Shown here: positions 1 to 7,760 of the stretch, in pieces
Layout of the letters: every line of letters starts with the position of its first letter
Position numbering within the stretch: position 1 is the stretch's first letter
Assembly (NCBI GenBank): GCA_963698885.1
Contig: CAVOSJ010000002.1
Location: 310,001-374,000 of the forward strand
DNA length: 64,000 nt
Reading direction: 5' to 3'
Source of the DNA: JBARKJ01 sp963698885
GTDB lineage: Bacteria > Nitrospirota > JACRHJ01
Notes under the pieces: model-generated
What the model saw: the letters and a program-made list of their open reading frames with translations, nothing else
The model's database searches: none
What the model was told of the DNA's origin: nothing
Position numbers and translations under genes: made by a program

Positions 1-64
1 TCATCAACATAATGTCTGCTATTACGACCAGCGAAGTGAATTCGCGTACTCTTTCTCTAATCAT
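1..64 (-). CDS. N-terminus of a membrane protein, possibly a polyprenyl glycosylphosphotransferase (partial)
   Basis: An ATG at 64 reading left opens 21 codons that run off the window edge. The peptide begins MIRERVREFTSLVVIADIML. A GAGG-type ribosome site lies a few bases upstream on the minus strand. A short charged start followed by a hydrophobic helix is how undecaprenyl-phosphate sugar phosphotransferases of exopolysaccharide clusters begin. That identity is only an inference from this short piece and from the neighbouring GH10 enzyme. It could be any inner-membrane protein. Confidence 0.45.
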   Translation of the reverse strand, partial: MIRERVREFTSLVVIADIMLM

Positions 65-451
65 CTCGACACCTCGTTTTTGTATCCCGAAAAACTAAAT
101 AATGGATACTTTCTAAATATCGCCTTCAAGAACCTTTAGCTTATCTCGACATTATAAAAAACTCAATGCCATTACGGAGTTTAATGGACTAAAAATGTTT
201 AATTTCAACAAGTTACCGAAATAAACATGAGAAAAGAATGGGAAATCCCTAACGAAACATGGACCATGGGAGAGACTTTTACAGCCAGCATTCAGTTGCT
301 TAAAAAAAGAGGATAAATACATAAGATATTTAAAATATAGCTTTTTAAGACATTCTACGAATTATTAAAATATAATACACGAATAATGAGGATTGTCAAT
401 ATTATTTTTTGAGAATTATTATAGTGTTCAAAGGTTTTTGGTACCGAAGGT
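65..451. other. Gene-free AT-rich stretch
   Basis: No convincing reading frame or structured RNA is visible. The DNA is AT-rich and unlike the GC-rich coding DNA after 5.6 kb. Promoter elements for the left-edge gene are expected here, but none stands out. Confidence 0.6.
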
Positions 452-514
452 GTTAAATTACCCCTGGGGAAAACAGGATGCCGATGGTGGGTCAAAATTG
501 CGCGCCGAGCAACA
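452..514. repeat. Solo terminal repeat of an IS21-type element
   Basis: The stretch contains the inward-reading end signature CAGGATGCCGATGGTGGGTC followed by a GCGCGCCGAGCAACA-type terminus. The same block forms the right half of the two mini-elements at 3571-3731 and 5000-5158. The left half is missing here. The multiple short repeats and the TGTTGA...TCAACA tips are those of IS21-family ends. It sits 24 bases beyond the stop codon of the GH10 gene. Confidence 0.7.
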
Positions 515-538
515 ACCTTATGGCTCCATCGTCATTTA

Positions 539-1687
539 CTAACGTTCTATCCTTTTTCGTGTATTGTCGAAACAACGGGCGATAGCTAGCCACGCAGGCT
601 TCCTGGTAAAAGTATCATTCAAGGGCAAAGGTCTGACAGGAAGTTGATCAGCTCGCGGCGCATATGTAGTAAGCCACGAGTATTTATCAGATAAGCCCCA
701 GGTCAGCACACCAATAACGGCTTTCTCCGAAAGTGCAACGGATAAAAAATCATAATACATGCCCGCTATGATACTATCTCGTATAGCTATTTCACCAGGT
801 AAGTTACTCATCATTTACATCTAATTCAGTAATAATAATTTTTAAATCAAGACTCCGCCACGTTCCGGAGAAAAGCCTTAAATTTACGCTTATTAAATCT
901 AAATTCTTGCCCCCGAAATGTGCTTCAATTCCTAGAGCGTGGATTGGTGTACCGGATGCCTTCATTCGCCTTAAAAGTCTTAAGACATCTTTTCTGGTTT
1001 TGTCGCAAGCAGGGCTTTCCTGCTCTACGCCGGTTTTGATTTAATACCAGCATGGCATTAGGATCCGCTTCTGCAGCTGCACGAAAAGCGATATCGATAT
1101 AACTTGGGCCCAAGCAATTCGTACCAGGGTGAAGAAGTTCGTAATCCATCAGGATTTTTGTCCCAGATGGATATCGGTTCGTTTACTACGTCCCAGGAGT
1201 GAATTTTGCCGGCGTGCCTACTTACTACAGTTCCGATATGATCCAATAAAATTTCTTCAGCATTTCGGCTATTTACGGTACTTTGAAACCATGACGGCAA
1301 ATCTTCATGCCATACCAGGTTATGACCTCTAAAAAGCATGCTGTTTTGTTGTGAAAAATTTATCAGCCAATCGAAAGTATCGAAATAAAAGTCAGTTGGT
1401 GTTGGTCTAAGGGCTCTCCACTTTACTTCCCATTCGGGTACAAGTATCGAACATTCTTCGATAAATTTCTTCGTAAAACTCTCATCCGAAGAAAGAATAC
1501 TCCTAGAACTTGCCGCGCCATAAAAAAGTCCTTTCGCCGCGGCGCAAGCACTCAAAGGCCCATTCATATCCGGAAAGCAGAAGCCCAATGCGGGAAGCGA
1601 AGCGCTAATACGGCTGGCAATCAAGGCGCCGACACCTAAGTATCCTACATTCTTTATGAAGCATCTCCGGTTAATCGCGATTGTCAT
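539..1687 (-). pseudogene. GH10 endo-1,4-beta-xylanase-like glycosidase, Tat-exported, frameshifted
   Basis: Reading the frames together gives a nearly complete GH10 TIM barrel. It starts at ATG 1687 with a twin-arginine leader (NRRCFIKNVG) and a hydrophobic stretch. The acid/base motif WDVVNEP and the nucleophile motif ITELDVND are both present, then SNLPGEIAIRD. Five single-base indels break it, near 1104, 1030, 893, 849 and 808. Four need removal of one base and one needs addition of one. Tat-exported GH10 enzymes of this kind often sit in exopolysaccharide clusters, where they probably trim the polymer. Real decay and sequencing error are both possible. The catalytic residues survive, which favours error or very recent inactivation. 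Confidence 0.75.
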
Positions 1688-2033
1688 TGAAAAGCCCCTT
1701 TATTTTGCATGTGCTCTTTCTTTTAAGCTCCGCCTGCCGATTTTGGAAAAATAATATTTATCTCAAATAAATATTAAACAATATTTTATTTTATGTCAAA
1801 TGGCTCTACCTTTTGGTTAGTTGTCAGTGGTACAGATCACGCCAAAATGCGCGTTTAAGCGCATTAAATTATGCGCTGTAATACTCACGCGCAATTTCCT
1901 TAAAATTTGTAAATAAATTATTTGCTCGAAATAGGGAAGTTAGAAGGGCGGCGGGACATGGTATGATATTTGCAATGCTTTATAATTAATTTATAATAGA
2001 TTTTGTTAGCCTAATTAACCAGAAAGCGTTGTT
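1688..2033. other. Divergent intergenic region between the GH10 and luxR-type genes
   Basis: These 346 AT-rich bases separate two divergently transcribed genes, so both promoters should lie here. The only clear structure is the pair of overlapping dyads described at 1846-1878. No small gene or RNA is evident. Confidence 0.6.
1846..1878. promoter_or_regulatory. Overlapping inverted repeats, candidate operator
   Basis: AATGCGCGTTTAAGCGCATT is a 20-bp element with perfect 7-bp arms (AATGCGC and GCGCATT). The right arm is shared with a second dyad, GCGCAT-N6-ATGCGC, which follows directly. The 20-bp size matches that of lux-box operators, and the site lies about 170 bases upstream of the LuxR-type gene and 160 upstream of the GH10 gene. 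Operator function is inferred from position and symmetry only. Confidence 0.45.
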
Positions 2034-2801
2034 ATGTCGCAATATTCGAAAAAATTACTTAAGAATCTTTTCTCGAAATATGATTCCGATATGATTTTAA
2101 GCCTTATTCAGGCGTCTCTCTCCTGTACTACAGAAAAAGAATTTAAAGTATTAATTAAAATGATACAAAAGATCATCCCTTTTGATTATATGACTTCGTG
2201 TGTTGGTTTAATTGATAAAAATGGACTTAGTGATGATATTGGGGTTCTTAACGTTAGTTATCCTGAAGCATGGTTGTCTTTGTATCTGGAAAAGGGATTT
2301 CATAAATTAGATCCTATAGTGCTTCTTAATTTCACTCAATATAAATTACAAATTTGGGATAAAACGTATAGCTTATATACGCCTCCTAAAAACCTACTTC
2401 ATACGGCCTCGGATTTCGGACTAAAAAACGGATATACCCATGGAGTTAGAAATCATAAAGCGACAGAGGGGAGTCTCTTTTCTTTTGCAGGAGATTATCT
2501 TGAATATTCCGAAAAAGAGCAACTGGCGCTCGAAATAATCATACCGCACTTACATCTTGCCTTAAATAGAGTATTAAAGGTAGTTCCTCCAAAGCAGTTC
2601 AATGAATTGATCGGCAACGAGTTGGAAGTTCTGAAATGGGCTGCCTGTGGTAAAACGGACTGGGACATCTCATTAATATTAAGCATCGGACTTGAAACCG
2701 TTAAGCAGCGTATGAAAAATATCGGGCGAAAACTTGATGCAGTTTCAAGAAGTCACGCTGTTGCTGTGGCTTATGATCAGCAGCTGATAAGTATCCCATA
2801 A
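2034..2801 (+). CDS. LuxR-family transcriptional regulator with autoinducer-binding domain (LuxR solo)
   Basis: The 255-residue protein has an N-terminal autoinducer-binding domain (about residues 20-170) and a C-terminal GerE helix-turn-helix (about 190-250). In TraR numbering the contact residues line up at exact spacing: W57-x3-Y61 (AWLSLY), D70-P71 (LDPIV) and W85 (QIW), with a glycine where G113 is expected (GYTHG). The DNA-binding set E178/L182/G188 also fits NELEVLKWAACGK. No LuxI-type synthase is present in the window, so it is an orphan receptor here. The divergent GH10 gene and the dyads between them suggest that it controls exopolysaccharide functions; an EpsA-like role is an alternative. 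ATG start; low GC compared with the core genes. Confidence 0.85.
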   Translation: MSQYSKKLLKNLFSKYDSDMILSLIQASLSCTTEKEFKVLIKMIQKIIPFDYMTSCVGLIDKNGLSDDIGVLNVSYPEAWLSLYLEKGFHKLDPIVLLNFTQYKLQIWDKTYSLYTPPKNLLHTASDFGLKNGYTHGVRNHKATEGSLFSFAGDYLEYSEKEQLALEIIIPHLHLALNRVLKVVPPKQFNELIGNELEVLKWAACGKTDWDISLILSIGLETVKQRMKNIGRKLDAVSRSHAVAVAYDQQLISIP

Positions 2802-2826
2802 ATCGAAACTTTGACTAAATGAGGTA

Positions 2827-3526
2827 ATGAAAAATAGAACTTACTACTCGGGCGCCTATATATCAACGAAAGCTGAAGGAAAAATACGCTAAGGTTGGGC
2901 TTGGTGATTTTTTTGATAGTGAGGTCCTGGAGTTATTATTCGCATATTCCAGGCCAAGAAAAGAAAACAGCAAATTAATTGAATCTCTAACGGTGCATTA
3001 TGGCAGCTTCACAAACATTCTTAATGCTTCATTGGGGGAGCTTGTAGCTCACCCGGGCATGGATGGCAATACAGCAGTATTATTGAAGCTACTAAAAGAT
3101 GGAGCCGAATTTTATCTAAAAGATAAAATTTTGAAGAAAACTTCTCCTATGAGTTGGTCAGAAATTATTTCATATTGCCGCGTTAGCATGGAAGGCTTAA
3201 AGGAAGAGCATTTTAAAGTTATTTTTTTAGATAAAAAAAATTCACTTCTTGGTGTCGAAACCATACATAGGGGTACAATTGACCGAGCTATAATTTACCC
3301 GAGAACAGTGATTAAAAGGGCTTTAGCTATGAATGCTCAAAGCTTAGTGCTCGCCCATAATCATCCCTCAGGAGATCCAACTCCTTCGAGCCAGGATAAA
3401 GCGATAACCCAATTACTTTTTCAGATAGCTAAGGGCATTGATATAGAAATACTAGACCATCTGATTATTGGCTCCAATAAATATTATAGTTTTTATGATT
3501 CGGGTTTATTATTGGATTTGGAATAA
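2827..3526 (+). CDS. radC: RadC-family JAB/MPN domain protein (UPF0758), frameshifted near its start
   Basis: The MPN catalytic motif LAHNHPSGDPTPSSQD is present at the C-terminal third, with the usual preceding YPRTVIKRAL segment. An uninterrupted frame from the GTG at 2993 codes the last 177 residues. Homology continues upstream in that frame (KLKEKYAKVGLGDFFDSEVL, then LLFAYSRPRKE), which is the helix-hairpin-helix N-terminus of RadC proteins. ATG 2827 reads MKNR in a different frame. Removing one base near 2836-2842 joins it to the rest. Role: RadC proteins are predicted zinc-dependent JAB-type hydrolases; the name's link to DNA repair is unproven, and many copies lie in mobile regions, as here. 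Confidence 0.8.
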
Positions 3527-3570
3527 CCGTTCTTCTTTTCATCGCTGGGACTTGTTCGTGATGCCTTCGC

Positions 3571-3731
3571 TGTTGACAGGCATGCAATAATGACCCACTT
3601 TACGGGTAATCGGCGTCCAATATTGCCCCACCCTCTGAGATCATAACATTCTGTTATTAAGATGATAAATTAAATTACCCCTGGGTCAAACAGGATGCCG
3701 ATGGTGGGTCAAATTTGCACGCCGATCAACA
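3571..3731. mobile_element. IS21-derived mini-element (MITE-like), copy 1
   Basis: The 161-bp element begins TGTTGACAGGCATGCAA and ends TTGCACGCCGATCAACA, imperfect inverted termini of IS21-family type. Internal short repeats (GACCCAC, GGGTAAT) match multi-repeat IS21 ends. No transposase is encoded. The sequence is nearly identical to 5000-5158. I see no clear target-site duplication. Mobilisation in trans by an IS21 transposase elsewhere is an inference. Confidence 0.75.
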
Positions 3732-3763
3732 TTAAGACGCTCCCATTGTACGCACCTGCTGCG

Positions 3764-4207
3764 CTATCGTTCAGCAGCTATGTGAAGCTTCACTTCAAAT
3801 TTTTTTATTGCATACTCCTTGCCTTCCCAAACTCGATAACAAAGCATCCTCAATATTGTTTCTCCAGGTGCAATGGCCTTAAATGACCAGATTCCAAACA
3901 CCGGCCCACCAGCGATATTTTTCGGAGTGATTTCTTTTGTTTTGGTGTTAATTAGCTTAAGGTGCGTTTCATCAAGTTCATCTATATACCAACTATATCC
4001 CGTCCCGCCCTGGGTTTTAAGTTCTACATTAAGTACGTCGCCGAAATTTACCTGCATCTCGCGGTTGTTGTCATTGATAGTCAGTTCAAGTTTTTCTCCA
4101 CCCATATTTTTGGGCAAGGCTTGGTTATTATCGTGCTTTGGTCCATTTGCACATGCGCAAAAAGAATAAGCCGAGATTATAATGAATATTATAAAACATA
4201 TTTTCAT
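3764..4207 (-). CDS. Chagasin-like (I42) protease inhibitor, predicted lipoprotein
   Basis: Translation from ATG 4207 gives a 147-residue protein with a hydrophobic signal ending in a lipobox-like AYSFCAC. The mature part carries the three inhibitor I42 landmarks: GGTGYSW loop, a GGPVFGIWSFKAIAPG segment, and a final RVWEG strand. Chagasin-type proteins block papain-like cysteine proteases by inserting three loops into the active cleft. A longer in-frame start at 4327 exists but would put the signal peptide in the interior. The gene lies between two copies of the mini-element, with low GC, so acquisition by transfer is likely. Target protease unknown. Confidence 0.75.
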   Translation of the reverse strand: MKICFIIFIIISAYSFCACANGPKHDNNQALPKNMGGEKLELTINDNNREMQVNFGDVLNVELKTQGGTGYSWYIDELDETHLKLINTKTKEITPKNIAGGPVFGIWSFKAIAPGETILRMLCYRVWEGKEYAIKKFEVKLHIAAER

Positions 4208-4534
4208 AAATGAATTGCCAGATAATACTATTACAGTAACAGTGAACCTGGGATTGGGCAAAAAGACTAAATAATATGATTTATTAGTATTCGATGGGTT
4301 ACGGGGTTTCCGGGTGAGTCCTTCCACAACGATAGCATTTGTACAGAGCGTTTAACCTGTTTTATCCAGTAACCTTAATACAGATTTTTCTTACTAACCG
4401 TTTTTGACTGCTATTTCTAATTATGTATAATTAAATATAAATTTGGATGCGCTCTATGAATCAATTGTTCAGGGTAAAAGAGTAGGGGCGACTCGAATCC
4501 TTAATTATATAGGGCGTGAGCTGGGAGGAAGCTT
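4208..4534. other. Divergent intergenic region between two lipoprotein genes
   Basis: These 327 AT-rich bases separate the divergent inhibitor and DUF2846-like genes. No convincing gene is seen. Short TATAAT-like runs occur around 4425-4440, but with no well-spaced -35 partner. Confidence 0.5.
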
Positions 4535-4984
4535 ATGAAAAAGGTTTCTTATATCGCGTTTCTGGTTTTAACATTCGGGCTACTCGCCTCCTGCGCAGCA
4601 GGCCCTAAATTTTCAGCCATGCAGTCAAGCATGCCGTCCTGCAATCCCGACATGGGCAGGGTATTCTTTTACAGGACCGCGGTAATTGCCCCGGCTATAC
4701 GGCCTATGATAGTCGTAACCGGCGCTAACTACAACCAGGAGGTGTGGAAGGCCAAGGCTAACGGGTTTTTTTATCAGGACCTCCCGCCGGGAAGCTACAC
4801 CGCGGATATAAAAATGTCTGTGGCGGACAATGTCAGTTTCACGCTGGATAAGGGACAGACGCGCTATATAAAACTCAACGTTATCCCCGTGACGATTCTT
4901 GCAAGGCATTTTTACTTGGAGTTGGTGGATGAGCAGGTAGGCCTTAAGGAGATAGCGGATTGCGAATACACCGGCCAACCGTAA
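4535..4984 (+). CDS. DUF2846-like lipoprotein
   Basis: The 149-residue product starts with a lipoprotein signal ending LLASC (cysteine about residue 20). The rest resembles DUF2846 lipoproteins: a GRVFFYR strand, a central PPGSYTADI segment and a Cys-containing end. A good ribosome site (GGAGG) precedes ATG 4535. The function of this family is not established; the proteins are expected to be anchored in the outer or inner membrane facing the periplasm. It ends 15 bases before mini-element copy 2. Confidence 0.7.
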   Translation: MKKVSYIAFLVLTFGLLASCAAGPKFSAMQSSMPSCNPDMGRVFFYRTAVIAPAIRPMIVVTGANYNQEVWKAKANGFFYQDLPPGSYTADIKMSVADNVSFTLDKGQTRYIKLNVIPVTILARHFYLELVDEQVGLKEIADCEYTGQP

Positions 4985-4999
4985 CCACCTGCCAGGTAG

Positions 5000-5158
5000 T
5001 GTTGACCGGCATGCAATAATGGCCCACTTTACGGGTAATCGGCGTCCAATATTGACCCACCTCTGAGATCATAACATTCTGTTATTAATATGATAAATTA
5101 AATTACCCTGGGTCAAACAGGATGCCGATGGTGGGTTAAAATTGCACGCCGATCAACA
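5000..5158. mobile_element. IS21-derived mini-element (MITE-like), copy 2
   Basis: This 159-bp copy begins TGTTGACCGGCATGCAA and ends TTGCACGCCGATCAACA. It differs from 3571-3731 by only a handful of substitutions and two single-base gaps. The two copies are in direct orientation and bracket a 1.27-kb segment holding two lipoprotein genes. No transposase is encoded. Confidence 0.75.
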
Positions 5159-5695
5159 GTCTTCAAGTTAGTCTGTTTTTCAAAGAGGGTTTTTTGATGG
5201 GGGGAATCTATGACGAGGCCTTCTGATTTTCAGTAGGTTCTTATAGCGGCGCGAGATAACTCGCTCTCTTCCTAAATTTTACCTTGTGAAATCTCATTTC
5301 ACCACGCATCTTTTACTTTTTACTTTATGGATAGGATTCCGGCAAGTTTGCCTTTTTCATGCACCCAATGGCACGGTGGCTTATAATTGCATCTTTGCCA
5401 GCAAGCGCAATTCGCACCCGCAGAACCACAATAGTGCATTTCATTCCGTCCATGCTTTATTCAAACAAATATTCGATAGGGTTAATCTCACACCTCCTGA
5501 CAATAAATCTCAAACCGGATGTTAATCAACAACGTGCAAACACGTTCACCACAAAACGCATGTCAGAGCAGATTGAGCGGCTCTACCGGCGGCTGCTTTA
5601 ACTGTCATTTCTCCTATACCCCCAAAAAAAATTTGAATTTCTAATGGGTTAATGATATATTCTTTAATCTAGTTGTCTAATTTTCGAGGGGCTTA
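5159..5695. other. Gene-free stretch ahead of cimA
   Basis: There are 537 bases between mini-element copy 2 and cimA. Two overlapping open frames (5286-5601) lack ribosome sites, domain features and the codon use of neighbours, so I do not call them. The cimA promoter lies at the right end. Confidence 0.55.
5633..5661 (+). promoter_or_regulatory. Sigma-70-type promoter of cimA
   Basis: TTGAAT and TATATT are separated by exactly 17 bases, and the ATG of cimA lies 34 bases downstream of the -10 box. A GAGGGG ribosome site follows. Confidence 0.6.
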
Positions 5696-7276
5696 ATGGT
5701 CAAGATATACGATACTACTTTAAGGGATGGGGCGCAGTCCGAAGACGTCGCTTTTTCGCTCGAAGACATGGTCCGGGTGACCTTGAAACTCGATGAGCTG
5801 GGAGTCCATTATATCGAAGGCGGCTGGCCCGGCTCCAACCCCCGCGACGCGGCATATTTCAAGGAAATTAAACGGCATAAGCTCGCCATTTCGAAGACCG
5901 CCGCTTTCGGGAGCACCAGGCGCGCTAAGACCAGTGCGGATGCCGACCCGAACCTCCTTGCGTTAGTTGAAACCGGCACGCCCGCCGTCACCATCTTCGG
6001 GAAGAGCTGGGGCCTGCACGTCAAGGAGGCCCTCAAGGTCTCTCTCGAAGAAAACCTCGATATGATAGGCAGTTCGATCTCCTTTTTGAAGGCTAACGTG
6101 CCCGAGGTGTTTTACGACGCGGAACATTTTTTCGACGGCTACAAAGCCAACCCCGCCTATGCGATCAAAACGCTGAAAGCGGCCCAGGAGGCCGGGGCGG
6201 ATTGTTTGATACTTTGCGATACGAACGGCGGCACCCTTACCTGGGAAATAGAAAAGATAATCACGGAAGTCAAGGCGCACGTATCCGTCCCCCTTGGCAT
6301 CCATTGCCATAACGACTCCGACCTGGCCGTCGCCAATTCACTCGCGGCGGTGAACCTGGGCGCGGAGCAGGTACAGGGCACGATAAACGGCTACGGCGAG
6401 CGTTGCGGCAACGCCAACCTCTGCTCGATTATCCCCGCGCTTAAGCTGAAGATGGGCATCGACACGCTTCCGCCGGACAGGCTCACGAAGATAAGGGAGG
6501 TTTCCCGCTTCGTGGCCGAGATAGCAAACTTAAGGCATTACAAACACCAGCCCTACGTCGGCGACTCCGCCTTCGCCCATAAGGCAGGGATGCACGTGAA
6601 CGCGGTTCTGAAAGGCGCGACATATGAACACATAAGGCCGGAGGCGGTGGGCAACGTGCAGCGGATACTCGTCTCGGACCTGGCCGGCCAGAGCAATATT
6701 GTCCGTAAGGCGTCCGAGTACGGTATAGATTTAAGCCATAATACGCCCGAAGTGAAGCATATCCTGCGGACGCTCAAGGATATGGAGAGCAAAGGCTACC
6801 AGTACGAGGGCGCGGAAGCGTCTTTCGAACTGCTCATCAAGAAGGCCACCGGCAAGTACACGCCGATATTCGACCTTGAGGGCTTCCGGGTAATCGTCGA
6901 GTGGTACGAGAACCGCCAGGAGACCCTTTCCGAAGCTACGATAAGGGTGCAGGTCCACGCCGGCGATACCGCGGGCAAGAGCTATTACGAATACACCGCC
7001 GCGATGGGGAACGGCCCCGTGAACGCCCTGGATAATGCGCTCAGAAAGGCTATCCTGAAGCATTTTCCGGAACTATCTGGCGTAAGGCTGTTAGACTATA
7101 AAGTACGCGTATTAAATGCCGGCGAGGGCACCACCGCGAAAGTGCGCGTCTTAATCGAGTCCGGGGACGATACCGGCAAATGGGGCACGGTCGGGGTGTC
7201 CGAGAACGTCATCGAGGCCTCCTGGGAGGCGCTGGTGGACAGCATCGAGTACAGGCTGCTAAAAGAAAAAGTTTAA
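5696..7276 (+). CDS. cimA: (R)-citramalate synthase
   Basis: The enzyme condenses pyruvate and acetyl-CoA to citramalate, the entry to a threonine-independent isoleucine route. The 526-residue protein opens with the HMGL-like motif DTTLRDGAQSEDVAFS, which distinguishes the CimA branch (GAQ-E) from classic LeuA (GEQ). Metal-binding HCHNDSDLAVANS lies near residue 200, and the C-terminal 150 residues form the LeuA-type regulatory dimerisation domain, usual for isoleucine feedback. Full length. Its TAATG stop overlaps the ATG of the next gene by one base, so the two are translationally coupled. Confidence 0.92.
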   Translation: MVKIYDTTLRDGAQSEDVAFSLEDMVRVTLKLDELGVHYIEGGWPGSNPRDAAYFKEIKRHKLAISKTAAFGSTRRAKTSADADPNLLALVETGTPAVTIFGKSWGLHVKEALKVSLEENLDMIGSSISFLKANVPEVFYDAEHFFDGYKANPAYAIKTLKAAQEAGADCLILCDTNGGTLTWEIEKIITEVKAHVSVPLGIHCHNDSDLAVANSLAAVNLGAEQVQGTINGYGERCGNANLCSIIPALKLKMGIDTLPPDRLTKIREVSRFVAEIANLRHYKHQPYVGDSAFAHKAGMHVNAVLKGATYEHIRPEAVGNVQRILVSDLAGQSNIVRKASEYGIDLSHNTPEVKHILRTLKDMESKGYQYEGAEASFELLIKKATGKYTPIFDLEGFRVIVEWYENRQETLSEATIRVQVHAGDTAGKSYYEYTAAMGNGPVNALDNALRKAILKHFPELSGVRLLDYKVRVLNAGEGTTAKVRVLIESGDDTGKWGTVGVSENVIEASWEALVDSIEYRLLKEKV

Positions 7277-7707
7277 TGGAAGAAATCGGCGTTGTAATGG
7301 AGACCTCCGGCGGGACCGCGAAGGTGATGATGACCCGTAGCGGTTCATGCGAGTCGTGTAATGCAGCCGGGTCCTGCAAGGCGATATCGGACGACAGGGT
7401 CATGGAGGCGGATAATCTCCTGGGTGCCGAGCCGGGCCAGCACGTCGTGCTGGAAATTGAATCCGGCCTGTTCCTTAAAGCGACGTTTTTGACCTACATG
7501 CTCCCGGTTATATTCCTCTTCCTCGGGGCGTACCTTGGAGGGAAGTACGGGCCGGAAATCTCCGGGGCCATTTCACTTGATAACTGGCAGGCGCTGGGAG
7601 GAGTGGCCTTCCTTATCCTTTCGGCGATAATGGTAAGGTTTTACGACAGGAAAGTAAAGAAATCAAAGGTATTAAAACCCGTAATCGTAAAAATAATCGA
7701 AGACTAA
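7276..7707 (+). CDS. RseC/MucC-like (SoxR-reducing) membrane protein
   Basis: The 143-residue protein has an N-terminal soluble part with the cysteine cluster SGSCESCNAAGSC (about residues 19-31), then two hydrophobic helices (about 75-95 and 108-125), then a basic tail. This is the SoxR-reducing RseC/MucC layout. In enterobacteria relatives modulate sigma-E release or SoxR reduction with the Rsx/Rnf complex. Neither partner is visible here, so only the family is assigned. ATG 7276 overlaps the cimA stop. A longer in-frame start at 7180 falls inside cimA and is rejected. Confidence 0.8.
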   Translation: MEEIGVVMETSGGTAKVMMTRSGSCESCNAAGSCKAISDDRVMEADNLLGAEPGQHVVLEIESGLFLKATFLTYMLPVIFLFLGAYLGGKYGPEISGAISLDNWQALGGVAFLILSAIMVRFYDRKVKKSKVLKPVIVKIIED

Positions 7708-7760
7708 TGAAGAGGTTGCCATAGAAAAATAGCAAGGCCAAATTTAACCCAGGAGGCCAC

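Noticed and set aside
3695..4213. Three short plus-strand frames
   Set aside because: They overlap the mini-element or are antisense to the well-supported I42 inhibitor gene.
5286..5601. Two overlapping small open frames before cimA
   Set aside because: No ribosome site, mixed composition and no recognisable domain; the promoter of cimA lies just beyond.
7180..7275. Upstream start for the RseC-like gene
   Set aside because: It lies inside cimA in another frame. The ATG at 7276 overlapping the cimA stop fits the family N-terminus.
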